A DNA stretch of 64,000 nucleotides from Ancylobacter lacus (GTDB taxonomy: Bacteria > Pseudomonadota > Alphaproteobacteria > Rhizobiales > Xanthobacteraceae): assembly GCF_018390635.1 (NCBI RefSeq), contig NZ_JAHBGE010000063.1, forward strand, positions 124,001 through 188,000. Direction: 5' to 3'. A program made the translations under genes and the position numbers. Of the stretch, positions 1 to 8,417 are shown piece after piece; positions within the stretch are counted from its first letter, which is position 1, and each line of letters starts with the position of its first letter. Under the pieces are notes generated by a model, which was given only the letters and a program-made list of their open reading frames with translations, was not told the origin of the DNA and ran no database searches.

Positions 1-647
1 GGGCAGGGGCCGGAATTCAGCGGCCCGCGCGAGGCGTAGTACTGGCCCTTGTAGTCGATGGTGTGGACCTTGGCGGGGTCGATCAGCACGCCGTTCTCGC
101 GGTCGTCGAGAATGGCGCCGGGCTCCCAGGAGCCCCACAGGCCCTTGACGATGTCGATATATTCCTCGGCCATGACATAGCGCTGGTCATGGTCCGGCAG
201 CTTGTCCATGCCGAAATTCTGGGCGGAATAGTCCGAGCTGCCGGTCACCATGTTCCAGCCGGCGCGCCCGCCGGAGATCTGGTCCAGCGAGGAGACGATG
301 CGGGCGGTGAGGTAGGGGTGGTAGGCGAAGGTGGAGAGCGTCGGCACGATGCCGAGCCGGCGGGTATTGGCGGCCATCAGCGTCGCCACCACCGAGGGTT
401 CCTGCCGGGGCACGCAGATGCCGCCCTTCAGGAAGATGTCGCGCGAATCCTGCCAGTTCTGGCCGATATAGATCGAGTCCTCGATCAGGATGTAGTCGAA
501 GCAGGCCCGCTCCATGCCCTTGACGAGGTCGACGAACATGTCGGCCGTCATCCATTCCTGCGCGATGTTGCCGGTCCACGGCTCGCCCCACGCCTGAATG
601 CTGGAGCCCTGGAGGAACCAGGACAGATGAAACGGATTGGCCGGCAT
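1..647 (-). CDS. LLM-class flavin monooxygenase, 3' end outside window
   Basis: Luciferase-like (LLM) flavin-dependent monooxygenase, NtaA/SnaA/DszA branch. Such enzymes use FMNH2 from a separate reductase to oxygenate small N-, S- or xenobiotic compounds. The frame runs open from an ATG at 647 to the window edge, so about 215 N-terminal residues of a family usually near 440 are visible. Seen: HLSWFLQG near the start, the SSLDQISGGRAGWNMVTG block around residues 120-137, and QNFGMDKLPDHDQRY after it, all typical of this branch. The second LLM gene at 61785-63158 shares these blocks but differs in sequence. The substrate cannot be read from the sequence; no reductase lies next to it in the window. 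Confidence 0.88.
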   Translation of the reverse strand, partial: MPANPFHLSWFLQGSSIQAWGEPWTGNIAQEWMTADMFVDLVKGMERACFDYILIEDSIYIGQNWQDSRDIFLKGGICVPRQEPSVVATLMAANTRRLGIVPTLSTFAYHPYLTARIVSSLDQISGGRAGWNMVTGSSDYSAQNFGMDKLPDHDQRYVMAEEYIDIVKGLWGSWEPGAILDDRENGVLIDPAKVHTIDYKGQYYASRGPLNSGPC

Positions 648-794
648 CGACGCACCTTTATCCCTTGCTGCAACGGCGCCGGCGCATCTCGACGCATCGG
701 CGATGGACAGAGGGTAAGGCGGGCGGGCGCGGCGGGAGTATCGCGAAGGGGCGAAGCTCAGTTCGTCTGCCCTGCCTGTAGGCGCGCCTAATAT

Positions 795-1238
795 TTAATC
801 TGTTTGCCGCCCCGAGAGCGCGGGGGCGCCCCATCGCACCAGCGTGGCGGCGACGGCGAGGCCCGCCAGCGCCCCGGCGCTGCTGGCAGCGGCATCGGCG
901 AGATGCGGATGCCGGCCGGGCGAGAAGAACTGCAGCAGCTCCATCATCCCCGCCAGGGCCGGCAGGCCGAGGGCAAAACGCCGGTCGAGTGCGAACACTG
1001 GGGCCGGGCCGGGCCGCCAGCCCAGCGCCAGCGGCAGAGCGGCGAGGAAATAGGCGAGGGCGTGTTCCACCACGCCCGGCGCCCCGGTGCGGCGCATCTC
1101 GTCCGCCGGCAGCAGCGAGAGGACGACGATCAGCGCGACCGCCGCCGCGCCGGCCAGCCGGCACAACCGGATCGTCCGCGGGTGGTGCAGAAGGCTCGGA
1201 ATGGGGCGGGACTCGCGGACGGGAGCGTCAGGCGACAC
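795..1238 (-). CDS. VanZ-like small membrane protein
   Basis: Small integral membrane protein resembling the VanZ family, whose biochemical role is unclear outside glycopeptide resistance. About 147 residues from a GTG at 1238. Visible are an Arg-rich N-terminus, a first hydrophobic segment (LAGAAAVALIVVLSLLP), the P-x-D-E-M-R motif common in VanZ proteins, a second segment around HALAYFLAALPLALGW, then ELLQFFSPGRHPHLADAAA and a last hydrophobic helix. The open frame extends upstream to 1382, but that extension is Arg/Gly-rich with no similarity I recognise, so I prefer the GTG. No good Shine-Dalgarno is visible, so the start is uncertain. Confidence 0.7.
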   Translation of the reverse strand: MSPDAPVRESRPIPSLLHHPRTIRLCRLAGAAAVALIVVLSLLPADEMRRTGAPGVVEHALAYFLAALPLALGWRPGPAPVFALDRRFALGLPALAGMMELLQFFSPGRHPHLADAAASSAGALAGLAVAATLVRWGAPALSGRQTD

Positions 1239-1397
1239 TCGGGAGGGGCAAGGGCGACGATGGCCGCAACCTGCCCCTCGCGGGCGGCCTTGTCGAGCGG
1301 CGCCGCGCGAAGCGGCTCGCCGCTCTGGCCCCCGCGCCGCAGAAAATCCGCGCGGCCCACCGTCGCCTTCGACGGCGGGCAACGGAAACGGCCGGCG

Positions 1398-1925
1398 TCA
1401 GTCCGGCAGCTTCTTCGCCATCTCCAGATGGTGCTTCAGCTCCGGCAGCACGGTGCCGGCCCACTGCTTCAGCGCGGCGTTCTCGCCGCCCTTGGCGTAG
1501 CGCTCGAACAGCGAGACCGCCGCCTCATGGGCGTCGATCTGGTCCTCGCGGTATTCCTTGTCGAACTCGCGGCCGTTCAGCTTTTCGAGGTCCGCCAGCT
1601 CGTCCTGGTGCTCCTCGTCCAGCGCGATGGGGAGCGTTCCCTCCACCTTGCCGGTGCCGACCAGCGCCTTGAGCTGCTCGGAGGTCTTGCGGTGCGCGGT
1701 GATCATGTCGGCGGCGAACGCCTTGGTCGCGGCGCTGCCGCGCTGGGTGGCGAGTTCGCTCGAGTCGAGTTCGAACATGTCGCTGATCGCCGCCTTGGTG
1801 ATGAAGTCGGCGGTCGAGGGGCTGATCCCCAGCGTCGCGTTCACGCCGGTCTGCTCGGCGGCCGACTGCGCGGCCGCGGGGCTCGACGCCAGCAGCAGGG
1901 CGACGAGAAGATGGGTGGTTTTCAT
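1398..1925 (-). CDS. DUF4142 secreted protein
   Basis: Exported protein of the DUF4142 family, a helical bundle of unknown function common in the periplasm of proteobacteria. Length is 175 residues. An N-terminal signal peptide is clear (MKTTHLLVALLLASSPAAA, cleavage likely after AAAQ). The mature part shows the family pattern: FITKAAISDMFELDSSELATQ, then Met/His-containing AADMITAHRKTSEQL, then EFDKEYREDQIDAHEAAVSLFERYA and a C-terminal helix ending HHLEMAKKLPD. An AGGAAGACCC element precedes the ATG. It stands alone between the VanZ-like gene and the transporter operon. Related proteins are often stress-induced, but nothing here shows that. Confidence 0.85.
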   Translation of the reverse strand: MKTTHLLVALLLASSPAAAQSAAEQTGVNATLGISPSTADFITKAAISDMFELDSSELATQRGSAATKAFAADMITAHRKTSEQLKALVGTGKVEGTLPIALDEEHQDELADLEKLNGREFDKEYREDQIDAHEAAVSLFERYAKGGENAALKQWAGTVLPELKHHLEMAKKLPD

Positions 1926-2030
1926 GGGTCTTCCTCCGGGCTCGGTTCCGGGGGAGAACCGCGGCCACCCGGCGATGTTCCCTTGGCGGGCGGCCCGCGC
2001 CCGCGCCGGAGGCCCGGCGCGGCCGGTCCG

Positions 2031-3134
2031 TCACCCCTCGCCGGTCTCGAAACCGAGCCGGGCCGGGCTCAGCCGTTCGATCCCCTCCGCCGTGCGCCAG
2101 ATCGGGTCGAGCGCCGGCACCACCACCGCCACCACCTCGCGGCCCGGCTCGACATCGCCGAGGGTGGTCAGCGGTTCGAGGGTGCGGGCATCGAGCACCG
2201 CGATCGGGTCGGGGCTGGAGGCGATGCGTTCCGCCCCGCGCCAGACGAGGTGATGTTCGTTCTTCACCCAGATGCGGAAGGTCTCGCCCTGGTCCGGGCC
2301 GGTGCCGGCGAAATGATAGTCGAGATCGCGGAAGCGGTAGGGCTCGGCGCTGCGCCAGTGCACTTCCGTCGCGGTGCCGGAGAAGAGCCGGCGTCCGCCG
2401 GTGCGGGCGAACAGCGCCTCGAGGCGCGGCGCGGCCGGGCCGGGGCCGCCGAGAAGCGCGCCCACCTCATGGGCCGCCGCCACGCTGCCGGGCACGAGGC
2501 CGGCGGCAAAGGCCCGCATCGGCGCGAGATAGCCGGCGCACGCCAGTCCCCGGCCATGCACCGCCGCGTTCATCCGGCGGGCGAGATGGTCGGTCATCGC
2601 CGCGCCGCTGGTGGCCAGCAGGACGGTCTCGTTGCCGAACCGGTCCACCAGCGCGGCCGGCGCCGGCGACAGCCCGACGAGGTCCAGCTTGGCAAGGCCG
2701 AGCTCGGGAATGGAGCGCCCGGTGCCGTCGGCATCGAGCACCGCCTTGCCGAGCATGTCGGCGGCGACCAGCGTCGCGGCCATGGCGAGGCTGCCAAGCT
2801 CGACGACGGCCAGCGCCGCGATCTCGGTGCCGGTGGCGCGCTCCAGCGCCTGCACGGCGCGGGCGAAGCGCAGCGGCATGGCGAGATCGAGCGCCGGCAC
2901 GCCCAGCCTCGCGCGCTCTTCGGCGGGCATGTCCTCGGCGGGATCGCGCCCGCCGATGACGATGGTGGCGCAGGCCATGGCGTCCGGCGGCAGGTCAGCG
3001 GGCGCGGTGAAGCGCGGCGTCCAGTCCGCGCCGAAATGGCGGAGCAGGGCAAGGCCGGGCTCGGCGCGTCCGCCGCCGCCCGTGCCGTAGAAGACGAGGC
3101 CGCGGAACAGGTCCTCCAGCGCGGGGGTGCTCAT
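2031..3134 (-). CDS. DUF917 family protein
   Basis: Member of the DUF917 family; one structural relative is described as an S-methyl-thiohydantoin desulfurase, and family members often sit beside hydantoin or nitrogen-compound catabolic genes. Length is 367 residues. Seen: the N-terminal LVFYGTGGGGRAEPG, IVIGGRDPAEDMP, a central VVELGSLAMAATLVAADMLG and GSVAAAHEVGALLGG. The ATG at 3134 overlaps the stop of the upstream DUF1989 gene (ATGA arrangement), so the two are translationally coupled and last in the transporter operon starting at 6105. I infer a catabolic or activating role for the imported nitrogen compound; the reaction is unknown. Confidence 0.85.
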   Translation of the reverse strand: MSTPALEDLFRGLVFYGTGGGGRAEPGLALLRHFGADWTPRFTAPADLPPDAMACATIVIGGRDPAEDMPAEERARLGVPALDLAMPLRFARAVQALERATGTEIAALAVVELGSLAMAATLVAADMLGKAVLDADGTGRSIPELGLAKLDLVGLSPAPAALVDRFGNETVLLATSGAAMTDHLARRMNAAVHGRGLACAGYLAPMRAFAAGLVPGSVAAAHEVGALLGGPGPAAPRLEALFARTGGRRLFSGTATEVHWRSAEPYRFRDLDYHFAGTGPDQGETFRIWVKNEHHLVWRGAERIASSPDPIAVLDARTLEPLTTLGDVEPGREVVAVVVPALDPIWRTAEGIERLSPARLGFETGEG

Positions 3135-3811
3135 GCCAGGGCCTGCGCGCGATAGACGACGAGGCCGAGCCGCGTGGCCTTGAAGCCGTTGCAGACATTG
3201 CGCTCCTGCGGGCAGTTCGAGATCGCCACCACGAGGTCCATCTCGGCGCGCAGATCGATGTAGTCGCCCGGCTTCGAGACCGGGGCGATCACCTCGATGT
3301 CGCCGTCCGGGCTCACCGGCACGTTCATGAAGATGTTGAAGGTGTAGGGAATCTCGCTCAGCCGGACGCCGTAGGGCGCCATCACGGCGGCGAGGTTCTC
3401 GCGGCAGTTCGGCTGATGCGCGGCCTGTTCTCCGTAGCGCAGGCGGTTCAGCCCGGGGCAGCAGGACCCGGCGAGTATGTCGTGCCGGCCGACGGTGTCG
3501 CGGGTGATCTTCAGCATGGGATAGGCGTCCACCGAGCGGATGTAGTCGCCGGTGGTCAGATGGATGTTGCCCTTCAGCATCACGGTGGTGCTGTGCGAGA
3601 TCTTGTCGGTGAGGTTGTGCCGGTCGAAGCAGATGAGGTCGGCGACCTGCTGCCCGTCGAGGTCGATGATCCGCAGCGTGTCGCCCTTTTCGAGCTCGAA
3701 GGCGGTACGGCCTTTCGGCGCCATGACGGTTTCCCACCGCCGCGGGCCCGGCTCGTCACCGAGATCGCGCAGCGCCGGCACACTGCCGGGCGCATCGAGC
3801 AACTGGTCCAT
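3131..3811 (-). CDS. DUF1989 (urea carboxylase-associated) protein
   Basis: DUF1989 family, also called urea carboxylase-associated (URA) proteins, often next to urea/allophanate and amine catabolism genes; activity poorly defined. Length is 226 residues from ATG 3811. The family core is visible: KGRTAFELEKGDTLRIIDLDGQQ-type N-terminus, FDRHNLTDKISHSTT, the LAGSCCPGLNRLRYG motif with paired cysteines, NIFMNVPVSPDG, and the C-terminal ISNCPQERNVCNGF with further conserved cysteines. The gene follows the second permease by 45 bases and overlaps the DUF917 gene by 4 bases. Pairing of DUF1989 and DUF917 behind an amino-acid-type importer suggests both act on the same imported compound. Confidence 0.87.
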   Translation of the reverse strand: MDQLLDAPGSVPALRDLGDEPGPRRWETVMAPKGRTAFELEKGDTLRIIDLDGQQVADLICFDRHNLTDKISHSTTVMLKGNIHLTTGDYIRSVDAYPMLKITRDTVGRHDILAGSCCPGLNRLRYGEQAAHQPNCRENLAAVMAPYGVRLSEIPYTFNIFMNVPVSPDGDIEVIAPVSKPGDYIDLRAEMDLVVAISNCPQERNVCNGFKATRLGLVVYRAQALA

Positions 3812-3856
3812 GGCGTCTGTTCCTTTTCTCGTTGAAGACGTTGTTCCGCCTGGCGC

Positions 3857-4573
3857 TCAGCGCCGGTAGCCGTCGAGGGCGAGATAGCGCCGCCCCACCG
3901 CGCTGCCGCGGAGCATGTCCCGGCGCTGGTCCCGCGCGCCACGGTCGAGGCGGTCGAGCAGGGCGCCGAGCGTCGTCGCCAGCAGCCAGTAGAGCGTGGC
4001 GGTGATGATGAAGGTGGCGACCGTGTCGAAGGTCTCGGCCTGGATGCGCAGCGTCGCGTGGGTGAGCTCCGGCACCGCGATGACCGAGAGGATGGCGGAA
4101 TCCTTCAGCAGCATGATCGCCACGACCCGGCCCGCCGGCAGGCCGACGCCCAGCATCTGCGGGCCGACGACGAGGCGCAGGATGTTCAGCCGCGACAGGC
4201 CGAGGCTCCGGGCCGCCTCGGTCTGCCCGTGCGGCACGGCCCTGTAGGCGGCGAGCAGCACCTCGGCGAAATAGGCGGCACCATAGAGCGCGAGCGCGAG
4301 CACACCGCTGCCCCAGGCCGGCAGACGCAGCCCGAGCCTTGGGGCGCCGAAATGCACCAGAAACAGCACCACGATGAAGGGCGCGTTGCGCAGCAGCTCG
4401 ATCGCCACGGCGGCCGGCACCCGCAGCCGCTTGCGGCGGGCGTTCCGGCAGGTGGCCAGCAGTGTCGCGAGAATGAAGCCGAGCCCGATGCCGGCAAGCG
4501 AGACCCAGACGGTGAGCAAAAGCCCGTCTGCCAGCAGCGGCCAGAAACGCCGGGCGAGGTCCAGCGCCGCCAC
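3857..4573 (-). CDS. Polar amino acid ABC permease (second of pair)
   Basis: Inner-membrane subunit of a HisM/GlnP-type amino acid ABC importer. Length is 238 residues from a GTG at 4573, only 3 bases after the stop of the first permease. Several transmembrane helices are visible (LTVWVSLAGIGLGFILATLLA, FIVVLFLVHFG, VLALALYGAAYFAEVLLAAYRAV), followed by the ATPase-contact EAA loop GQTEAARSLGLSRLNILRLVVGPQ. The C-terminus is a charged tail. Together with the partner at 4577-5236 it would form the heterodimeric channel. No ATP-binding subunit is encoded in this operon, so an ATPase from elsewhere must energise it if it works as an importer. Confidence 0.9.
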   Translation of the reverse strand: MAALDLARRFWPLLADGLLLTVWVSLAGIGLGFILATLLATCRNARRKRLRVPAAVAIELLRNAPFIVVLFLVHFGAPRLGLRLPAWGSGVLALALYGAAYFAEVLLAAYRAVPHGQTEAARSLGLSRLNILRLVVGPQMLGVGLPAGRVVAIMLLKDSAILSVIAVPELTHATLRIQAETFDTVATFIITATLYWLLATTLGALLDRLDRGARDQRRDMLRGSAVGRRYLALDGYRR

Positions 4574-4576
4574 GGC

Positions 4577-5236
4577 TCAGCGCATCCCGTTGCAGGTCAT
4601 GGCCTGCAGCCTGCCGCCGAGGCGGCTCGCCAGCACATTGATGGCGACATAGATCGTCGCGAGCGCCAGCAGCGTTTCGAACGGCCGGTAATTCACCGCG
4701 TAGATCTGCTGCGCCGTGCGCATCATGTCGGTGACGGTGACCACCGAGAGCAGCGCCGTCGCCTTGAGCAGAATGGTGAACTCGTTCACCAGCGGGCCGA
4801 GGCTCAGCCGGAGAATCTGCGGCAACAGCACCCGCGACCACACGCAGAACGGCCGCAGGCCGAGCGCGACGCCGGCTTCCACCTGTCCCTGCGGAATGGC
4901 GGCGAGCGCCCCGCCGAAAATCTCGCTCATGAAGAACGCGCTGCAGAGCGCCAGCGCCAGCGTGCCGGCGGCCACCGGCGACAGGTTCAGCCCGATGGCG
5001 GGAAGGACGTAATAGGCGAACAGGATCAGCACCAGCACGGGCACGCCGAAGACGATGCTGCGCAGGGCGGCGAGGACGAGGCTGAGAGGCCGCCATTTGA
5101 GGACGCGCAGCAGCAGCAGCGCGACCCCGCCGCACAGGGCCAGCGCCATGGCGGCGAGGGCGATGGACAGGCTTATCCAGCTCACGGCGCCGAGCTTCAG
5201 CAGCGCGTCGAGATAGGCCGATCCATCGAGTGCCAT
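4577..5236 (-). CDS. Polar amino acid ABC permease (first of pair)
   Basis: HisQ/GlnP-type inner-membrane permease of the same importer. The chosen ATG at 5236 has GGAGGAACC eight bases upstream; a longer frame to 5320 is Arg-rich and unlikely. Length is 219 residues. Hydrophobic helices include WISLSIALAAMALALCGGVALLLL and VPVLVLILFAYYVLPAIG; the EAA loop is GQVEAGVALGLRPFCVWSRVLLPQ. The gene starts 23 bases after the binding-protein stop and is followed at once by the second permease. The pairing of two related permeases with a class-3-type binding protein is typical of polar or opine-like amino acid importers. Confidence 0.9.
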   Translation of the reverse strand: MALDGSAYLDALLKLGAVSWISLSIALAAMALALCGGVALLLLRVLKWRPLSLVLAALRSIVFGVPVLVLILFAYYVLPAIGLNLSPVAAGTLALALCSAFFMSEIFGGALAAIPQGQVEAGVALGLRPFCVWSRVLLPQILRLSLGPLVNEFTILLKATALLSVVTVTDMMRTAQQIYAVNYRPFETLLALATIYVAINVLASRLGGRLQAMTCNGMR

Positions 5237-5259
5237 TGCCGGTTCCTCCCGCCGCGGCT

Positions 5260-6105
5260 TCAGAGCGCGCCGGCGGGGAGGTAGCCGGAGTCGGGGATGT
5301 CCATGGTGAAGCCGAACCACTTCTTCTGGAGTTCGGCCAGCTTGCCGGTGTCGCGCAGCTTCTTGATCACCGCCGAGATGCGGGCCCGCAGATCGGGGTC
5401 GGCCGGCCGGGTGACCCAGGCGATGTAGCGCGGCGTCTGGCTGATGGTCTCGCCGACGGCGAACACGCCGGGCTTTTCCTTGATGAGCGTGGCGACGTTC
5501 GGGCCGCTCTGCACCACCGCGTCCAGCTCGCCGGAGGCGAGGGCCACATAGACCTCGGGGAAGGCCGGGTAGAGCTTCAGCTCCTTGAAGCCCTTGCCGC
5601 CGGCGGCCTTGAGCGCGGCATCGGCCTTGCGGGCTTCCTGCTCGGTGGTGGTGCCGAGCTGGGTTCCGACCACCTTGCCTTCCAGGTCCTTGATGGTGGA
5701 GATCGGGCTGTCGGCGCGCTTGAGGATCACCTCGCTGCTGACCGCGATTGGCATGGTGAAGGCATATTTCGCTGCACGCTCCGGCGTGATGCCGACCGAG
5801 GTGGCGACGAAGTCGAACTTCCTGGCGTCGAGCCCCGGCAGGATGCCCTGGAACGGCACGTCGAGCTGGACCAGCTCGACGCCGAGATCGGCGATGACCG
5901 CGTCGAGAATGTCCTTGCCGTAGCCGACGATCTTGCCGTTCTCGACGAACTCGAACGGCGGAAAGGCGGCCTCGGTGCCGACGGTGACCTTCTTCTCCGC
6001 GAGAATGGTGGCCAGTGTGTCGGCCTTGGCCGACCAGCCCGTGCTCAGGGCGGCGAGGGCGATTGCGGCGGCGGCGGCGAGCCTCCGGCAGCTCCTGTTG
6101 GTCAT
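5260..6105 (-). CDS. Amino-acid-type ABC transporter substrate-binding protein
   Basis: Periplasmic solute-binding protein of the polar amino acid family (SBP_bac_3). Length is 281 residues. A signal peptide is visible (MTNRSCRRLAAAAAIALAALSTGWSAKA). The mature protein has the family hallmarks: TVGTEAAFPPFEFVENGKIVGYGKDILDAVIADLG, VPFQGILPGLDARKFDFVATSVGITPERA, then DLEGKVVGTQLGTT and SGELDAVVQSGP. It is the first gene of the minus-strand operon 6105-2031 and would set ligand specificity for the two permeases behind it. The ligand is unknown; DUF1989 and DUF917 partners hint at a ureide-, hydantoin- or amino-acid-derived nitrogen source (inference). Confidence 0.92.
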   Translation of the reverse strand: MTNRSCRRLAAAAAIALAALSTGWSAKADTLATILAEKKVTVGTEAAFPPFEFVENGKIVGYGKDILDAVIADLGVELVQLDVPFQGILPGLDARKFDFVATSVGITPERAAKYAFTMPIAVSSEVILKRADSPISTIKDLEGKVVGTQLGTTTEQEARKADAALKAAGGKGFKELKLYPAFPEVYVALASGELDAVVQSGPNVATLIKEKPGVFAVGETISQTPRYIAWVTRPADPDLRARISAVIKKLRDTGKLAELQKKWFGFTMDIPDSGYLPAGAL

Positions 6106-6197
6106 TCCATTCTCCCGTTCGGCGCGTCGGCGATGTTGCGTCTGCGAAGAGGCTAGGATCGCCCGCGTCCGCCCGCTAGCATCATTAAATCAGTGAA

Positions 6198-6218
6198 GCG
6201 CTGCCTTTTTGGCAGCGC
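6198..6218. promoter_or_regulatory. Perfect inverted repeat in lysR leader
   Basis: An exact 8-bp inverted repeat, GCGCTGCC, with a TTTTT spacer and GGCAGCGC, sits in the 129-base divergent region between the binding-protein gene (6105) and the LysR-type gene (6235). It lies 17 bases before the lysR ATG. It could be a regulator-binding site or a leader hairpin in the lysR mRNA. The usual LysR T-N11-A signature is not obvious in it, so the role is inferred from position only. Confidence 0.4.
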
Positions 6219-6234
6219 CCATCGGGAGCCCGCC

Positions 6235-7170
6235 ATGCTGCACTCGCGCCTCATGCGCTACATCGACGAGGTCGCCCGCGCGGGATCGATGCGGCAGGCC
6301 GCCGAGCGGCTCGGCATCGCCTCCTCGGCGATCAACCGGCAGATCCTCGCCTTCGAGGAGGAGCTTGGCGTGGCCGTGTTCGAGCGGCTGTCGAGCGGGG
6401 TGCGGCTGACGGCGGCCGGCGAGCTGCTGGTGGAGCACATCCGCGCGACGCTGAAGGACCATGCCCGCACCATCGGCCGCATCAGCGATCTCAAGACGCT
6501 GCGCCGCACGCGGATAAACGTGGCAACGCTGGAAGCCCTGACCGCCGACGTGCTCGCCCCGGTCGTCAGCGCCTGGCACATGACCTACCCGCTGACACGC
6601 ATCACCCTGACCGCCATGCCGGCCGACCGCATCGCGCTCGCGGTCGGCGAGGGGGAGGCGCAGTTCGGCCTCGGCTTCGACCTTCCCCCACAGCCGAACC
6701 TCAACATCTACAGCAGCACGCGCTGCAGCGTCGGCCTCGTGGTGGGGCCGGACCACCCGCTCGCGACGCGCAGCAGCGTCCGGGCAAGCGATCTCGCCGG
6801 GCACGCCTTCGCCCTGCCGGCGGAAGGGCTCACCTTGCGGACGATCTTCGACCGGCTCACCCGGCGCTCGCGCCTGTCGATCGAGCCGATCGTGGAGAGC
6901 AACTCCATCGACCTCCTGAAGCGCCTGGCGCGGCTCAGCGATCTCGCCACCGTGCTGACCCGCGCCGATGTCGAGCTGGAGCGCCTCGGCGGCACGCTGA
7001 CCTTCGTGCCCATCCTGTCGGAGGAGGTGAGCTGGCAGACGCTGGTCATCGTCCACCGCTCCAGCGCCCAGCTCTCCGGCCTCACCATGCGTTTCGCCGA
7101 GAAGCTCGCCGACGTCGTCCAGCAGATCGGCGACGGGGGAGCCGGGGAGCGCAGCTTCCCCGGCCGCTGA
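6235..7170 (+). CDS. LysR-family transcriptional regulator
   Basis: LysR-type regulator: an N-terminal winged helix-turn-helix (about residues 1-60; RYIDEVARAGSMRQAAERLGIASSAINRQI) followed by a periplasmic-binding-protein-like effector domain. Length is 311 residues from ATG 6235, preceded by GGGAG. A GTG at 6193 would add 14 residues, but it lies before the leader inverted repeat and its product looks non-conserved. It is divergent from the operon of amino-acid-type importer, DUF1989 and DUF917, which it most likely controls in response to the transported compound. It converges with the FAH gene ending at 7207. Confidence 0.9.
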   Translation: MLHSRLMRYIDEVARAGSMRQAAERLGIASSAINRQILAFEEELGVAVFERLSSGVRLTAAGELLVEHIRATLKDHARTIGRISDLKTLRRTRINVATLEALTADVLAPVVSAWHMTYPLTRITLTAMPADRIALAVGEGEAQFGLGFDLPPQPNLNIYSSTRCSVGLVVGPDHPLATRSSVRASDLAGHAFALPAEGLTLRTIFDRLTRRSRLSIEPIVESNSIDLLKRLARLSDLATVLTRADVELERLGGTLTFVPILSEEVSWQTLVIVHRSSAQLSGLTMRFAEKLADVVQQIGDGGAGERSFPGR

Positions 7171-7206
7171 CCGGCGAGCCGTCATCAAGGGCGAGGGCGC
7201 GCGGCC

Positions 7207-8397
7207 CTAATGCCCAAGCAGGTTGCGGCGGGCGAGGTTCTCCATCAGCGCCAGCGTTCCGAAGGTCCATTCCGGGATGGCGTCGGAGCGCTCCACCCAG
7301 TTGACCAGCGTGCCGAGTTCCGGCGTGTGAATCCGCACCTCGTCGCCCATGTGATGGGTGAAGCCGAGGCCTTCGCCCTCGCGGTCGACCACCGGGGCGA
7401 ACATGGTGCCGAGGAACAGCACGAAGCCGTCGGGATATTGATGCGCCCGGTTGATGGTCTGGCCGACCAGATCGGCCGGGCTGCGCGAGATGCGCGCCAT
7501 CTCGCTGACGCTTTCCAGCTTGAAACCCTCCGGTCCCTCCACATTCAGCGTCACCGTCATCCGCCCGGCATCGGCCAGGGAGAAGCCGGCGTCGAACAGG
7601 CGGATGAAGGGGCCGATGGCGCAGGAACCGTTATTGTCCTTCGCCTTGCTCAGCAGCAGCGCCGAGCGGCCTTCCACATCGCGCAGATTGACATCGTTGC
7701 CGAGGGTGGCGCCGCGGATTTCGCCGCGCGCATTCACCACCATCACCACCTCCGGCTCGGGGTTGTTCCATTGCGAGATCGGGTGCAGGCCGATCTGCGC
7801 CCCGCAGCCGACGCTCGACATGGGCGGCACCTTGGTGAAGATTTCCGCGTCCGGCCCGATGCCGACCTCCAGATATTGCGACCAGTAGCCGAGCTCCTGC
7901 AGCAGCGCCTTGGCGCGGGAGGCGGCTTCCGAGCCCGGCACGATGGCGCTGAGCCGGTCGCCGACCGCCCGGTGCAGGTCCCGGCGGATGGCCTCGGCCG
8001 CCGACGCGTCGCCCTTGGTCCGTTCGTCGATCACCCGTTCCAGCATGGAGTCGACGAAGGTTACCCCCGCCGCCTTCACCGCCTGCAGGTCGATGGGCGC
8101 CAGCAGCCGGCCGGCCGGGCCTTCGCCGCCGGCGCCGAGATAATCGGCCAGCGCGCCGAGATCGGGATAGGCTGCCGCCTCCCGCGGGAACCAGCCGGGA
8201 AGGTTCATCAGCCCCGCAAGGGTCGGCGCCACGGCGGAGAGGTCGCGCACCCGCCCGTCGGCGACCAGCACCGGGCAGGGCCCGCCGGCCGCGTGCGACC
8301 ACACCCGCCCGATGAGAACCGCGTGGGGATCGGCGGGCAGGATTTCGCCGGGCGTGAGCGGGCGGACACGGGATCGGGGCAGGGCAGGGTCGGTCAC
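7207..8397 (-). CDS. Fumarylacetoacetate hydrolase family protein
   Basis: FAH-superfamily enzyme. Relatives are metal-dependent hydrolases or decarboxylases of beta-diketo acids, including the last step of non-phosphorylative sugar-acid pathways. Length is 396 residues from a GTG at 8397, 20 bases after the DUF3445 gene. The C-terminal FAH fold is seen in the acidic metal-site segment NNPEPEVVMVVNARG, then GATLGNDVNLRDVEGRSALLLSKAKDNN and the terminal PVVDREGEGLGFTHHMGDEVRI. The N-terminal half is the longer form found in sugar-acid clusters. It is the last gene of the operon starting at 14603, so I infer it cleaves or decarboxylates a late intermediate of that pathway. Confidence 0.87.
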   Translation of the reverse strand: MTDPALPRSRVRPLTPGEILPADPHAVLIGRVWSHAAGGPCPVLVADGRVRDLSAVAPTLAGLMNLPGWFPREAAAYPDLGALADYLGAGGEGPAGRLLAPIDLQAVKAAGVTFVDSMLERVIDERTKGDASAAEAIRRDLHRAVGDRLSAIVPGSEAASRAKALLQELGYWSQYLEVGIGPDAEIFTKVPPMSSVGCGAQIGLHPISQWNNPEPEVVMVVNARGEIRGATLGNDVNLRDVEGRSALLLSKAKDNNGSCAIGPFIRLFDAGFSLADAGRMTVTLNVEGPEGFKLESVSEMARISRSPADLVGQTINRAHQYPDGFVLFLGTMFAPVVDREGEGLGFTHHMGDEVRIHTPELGTLVNWVERSDAIPEWTFGTLALMENLARRNLLGH

Positions 8398-8417
8398 GGC
8401 GGGGTCTCCGGCTGCGG

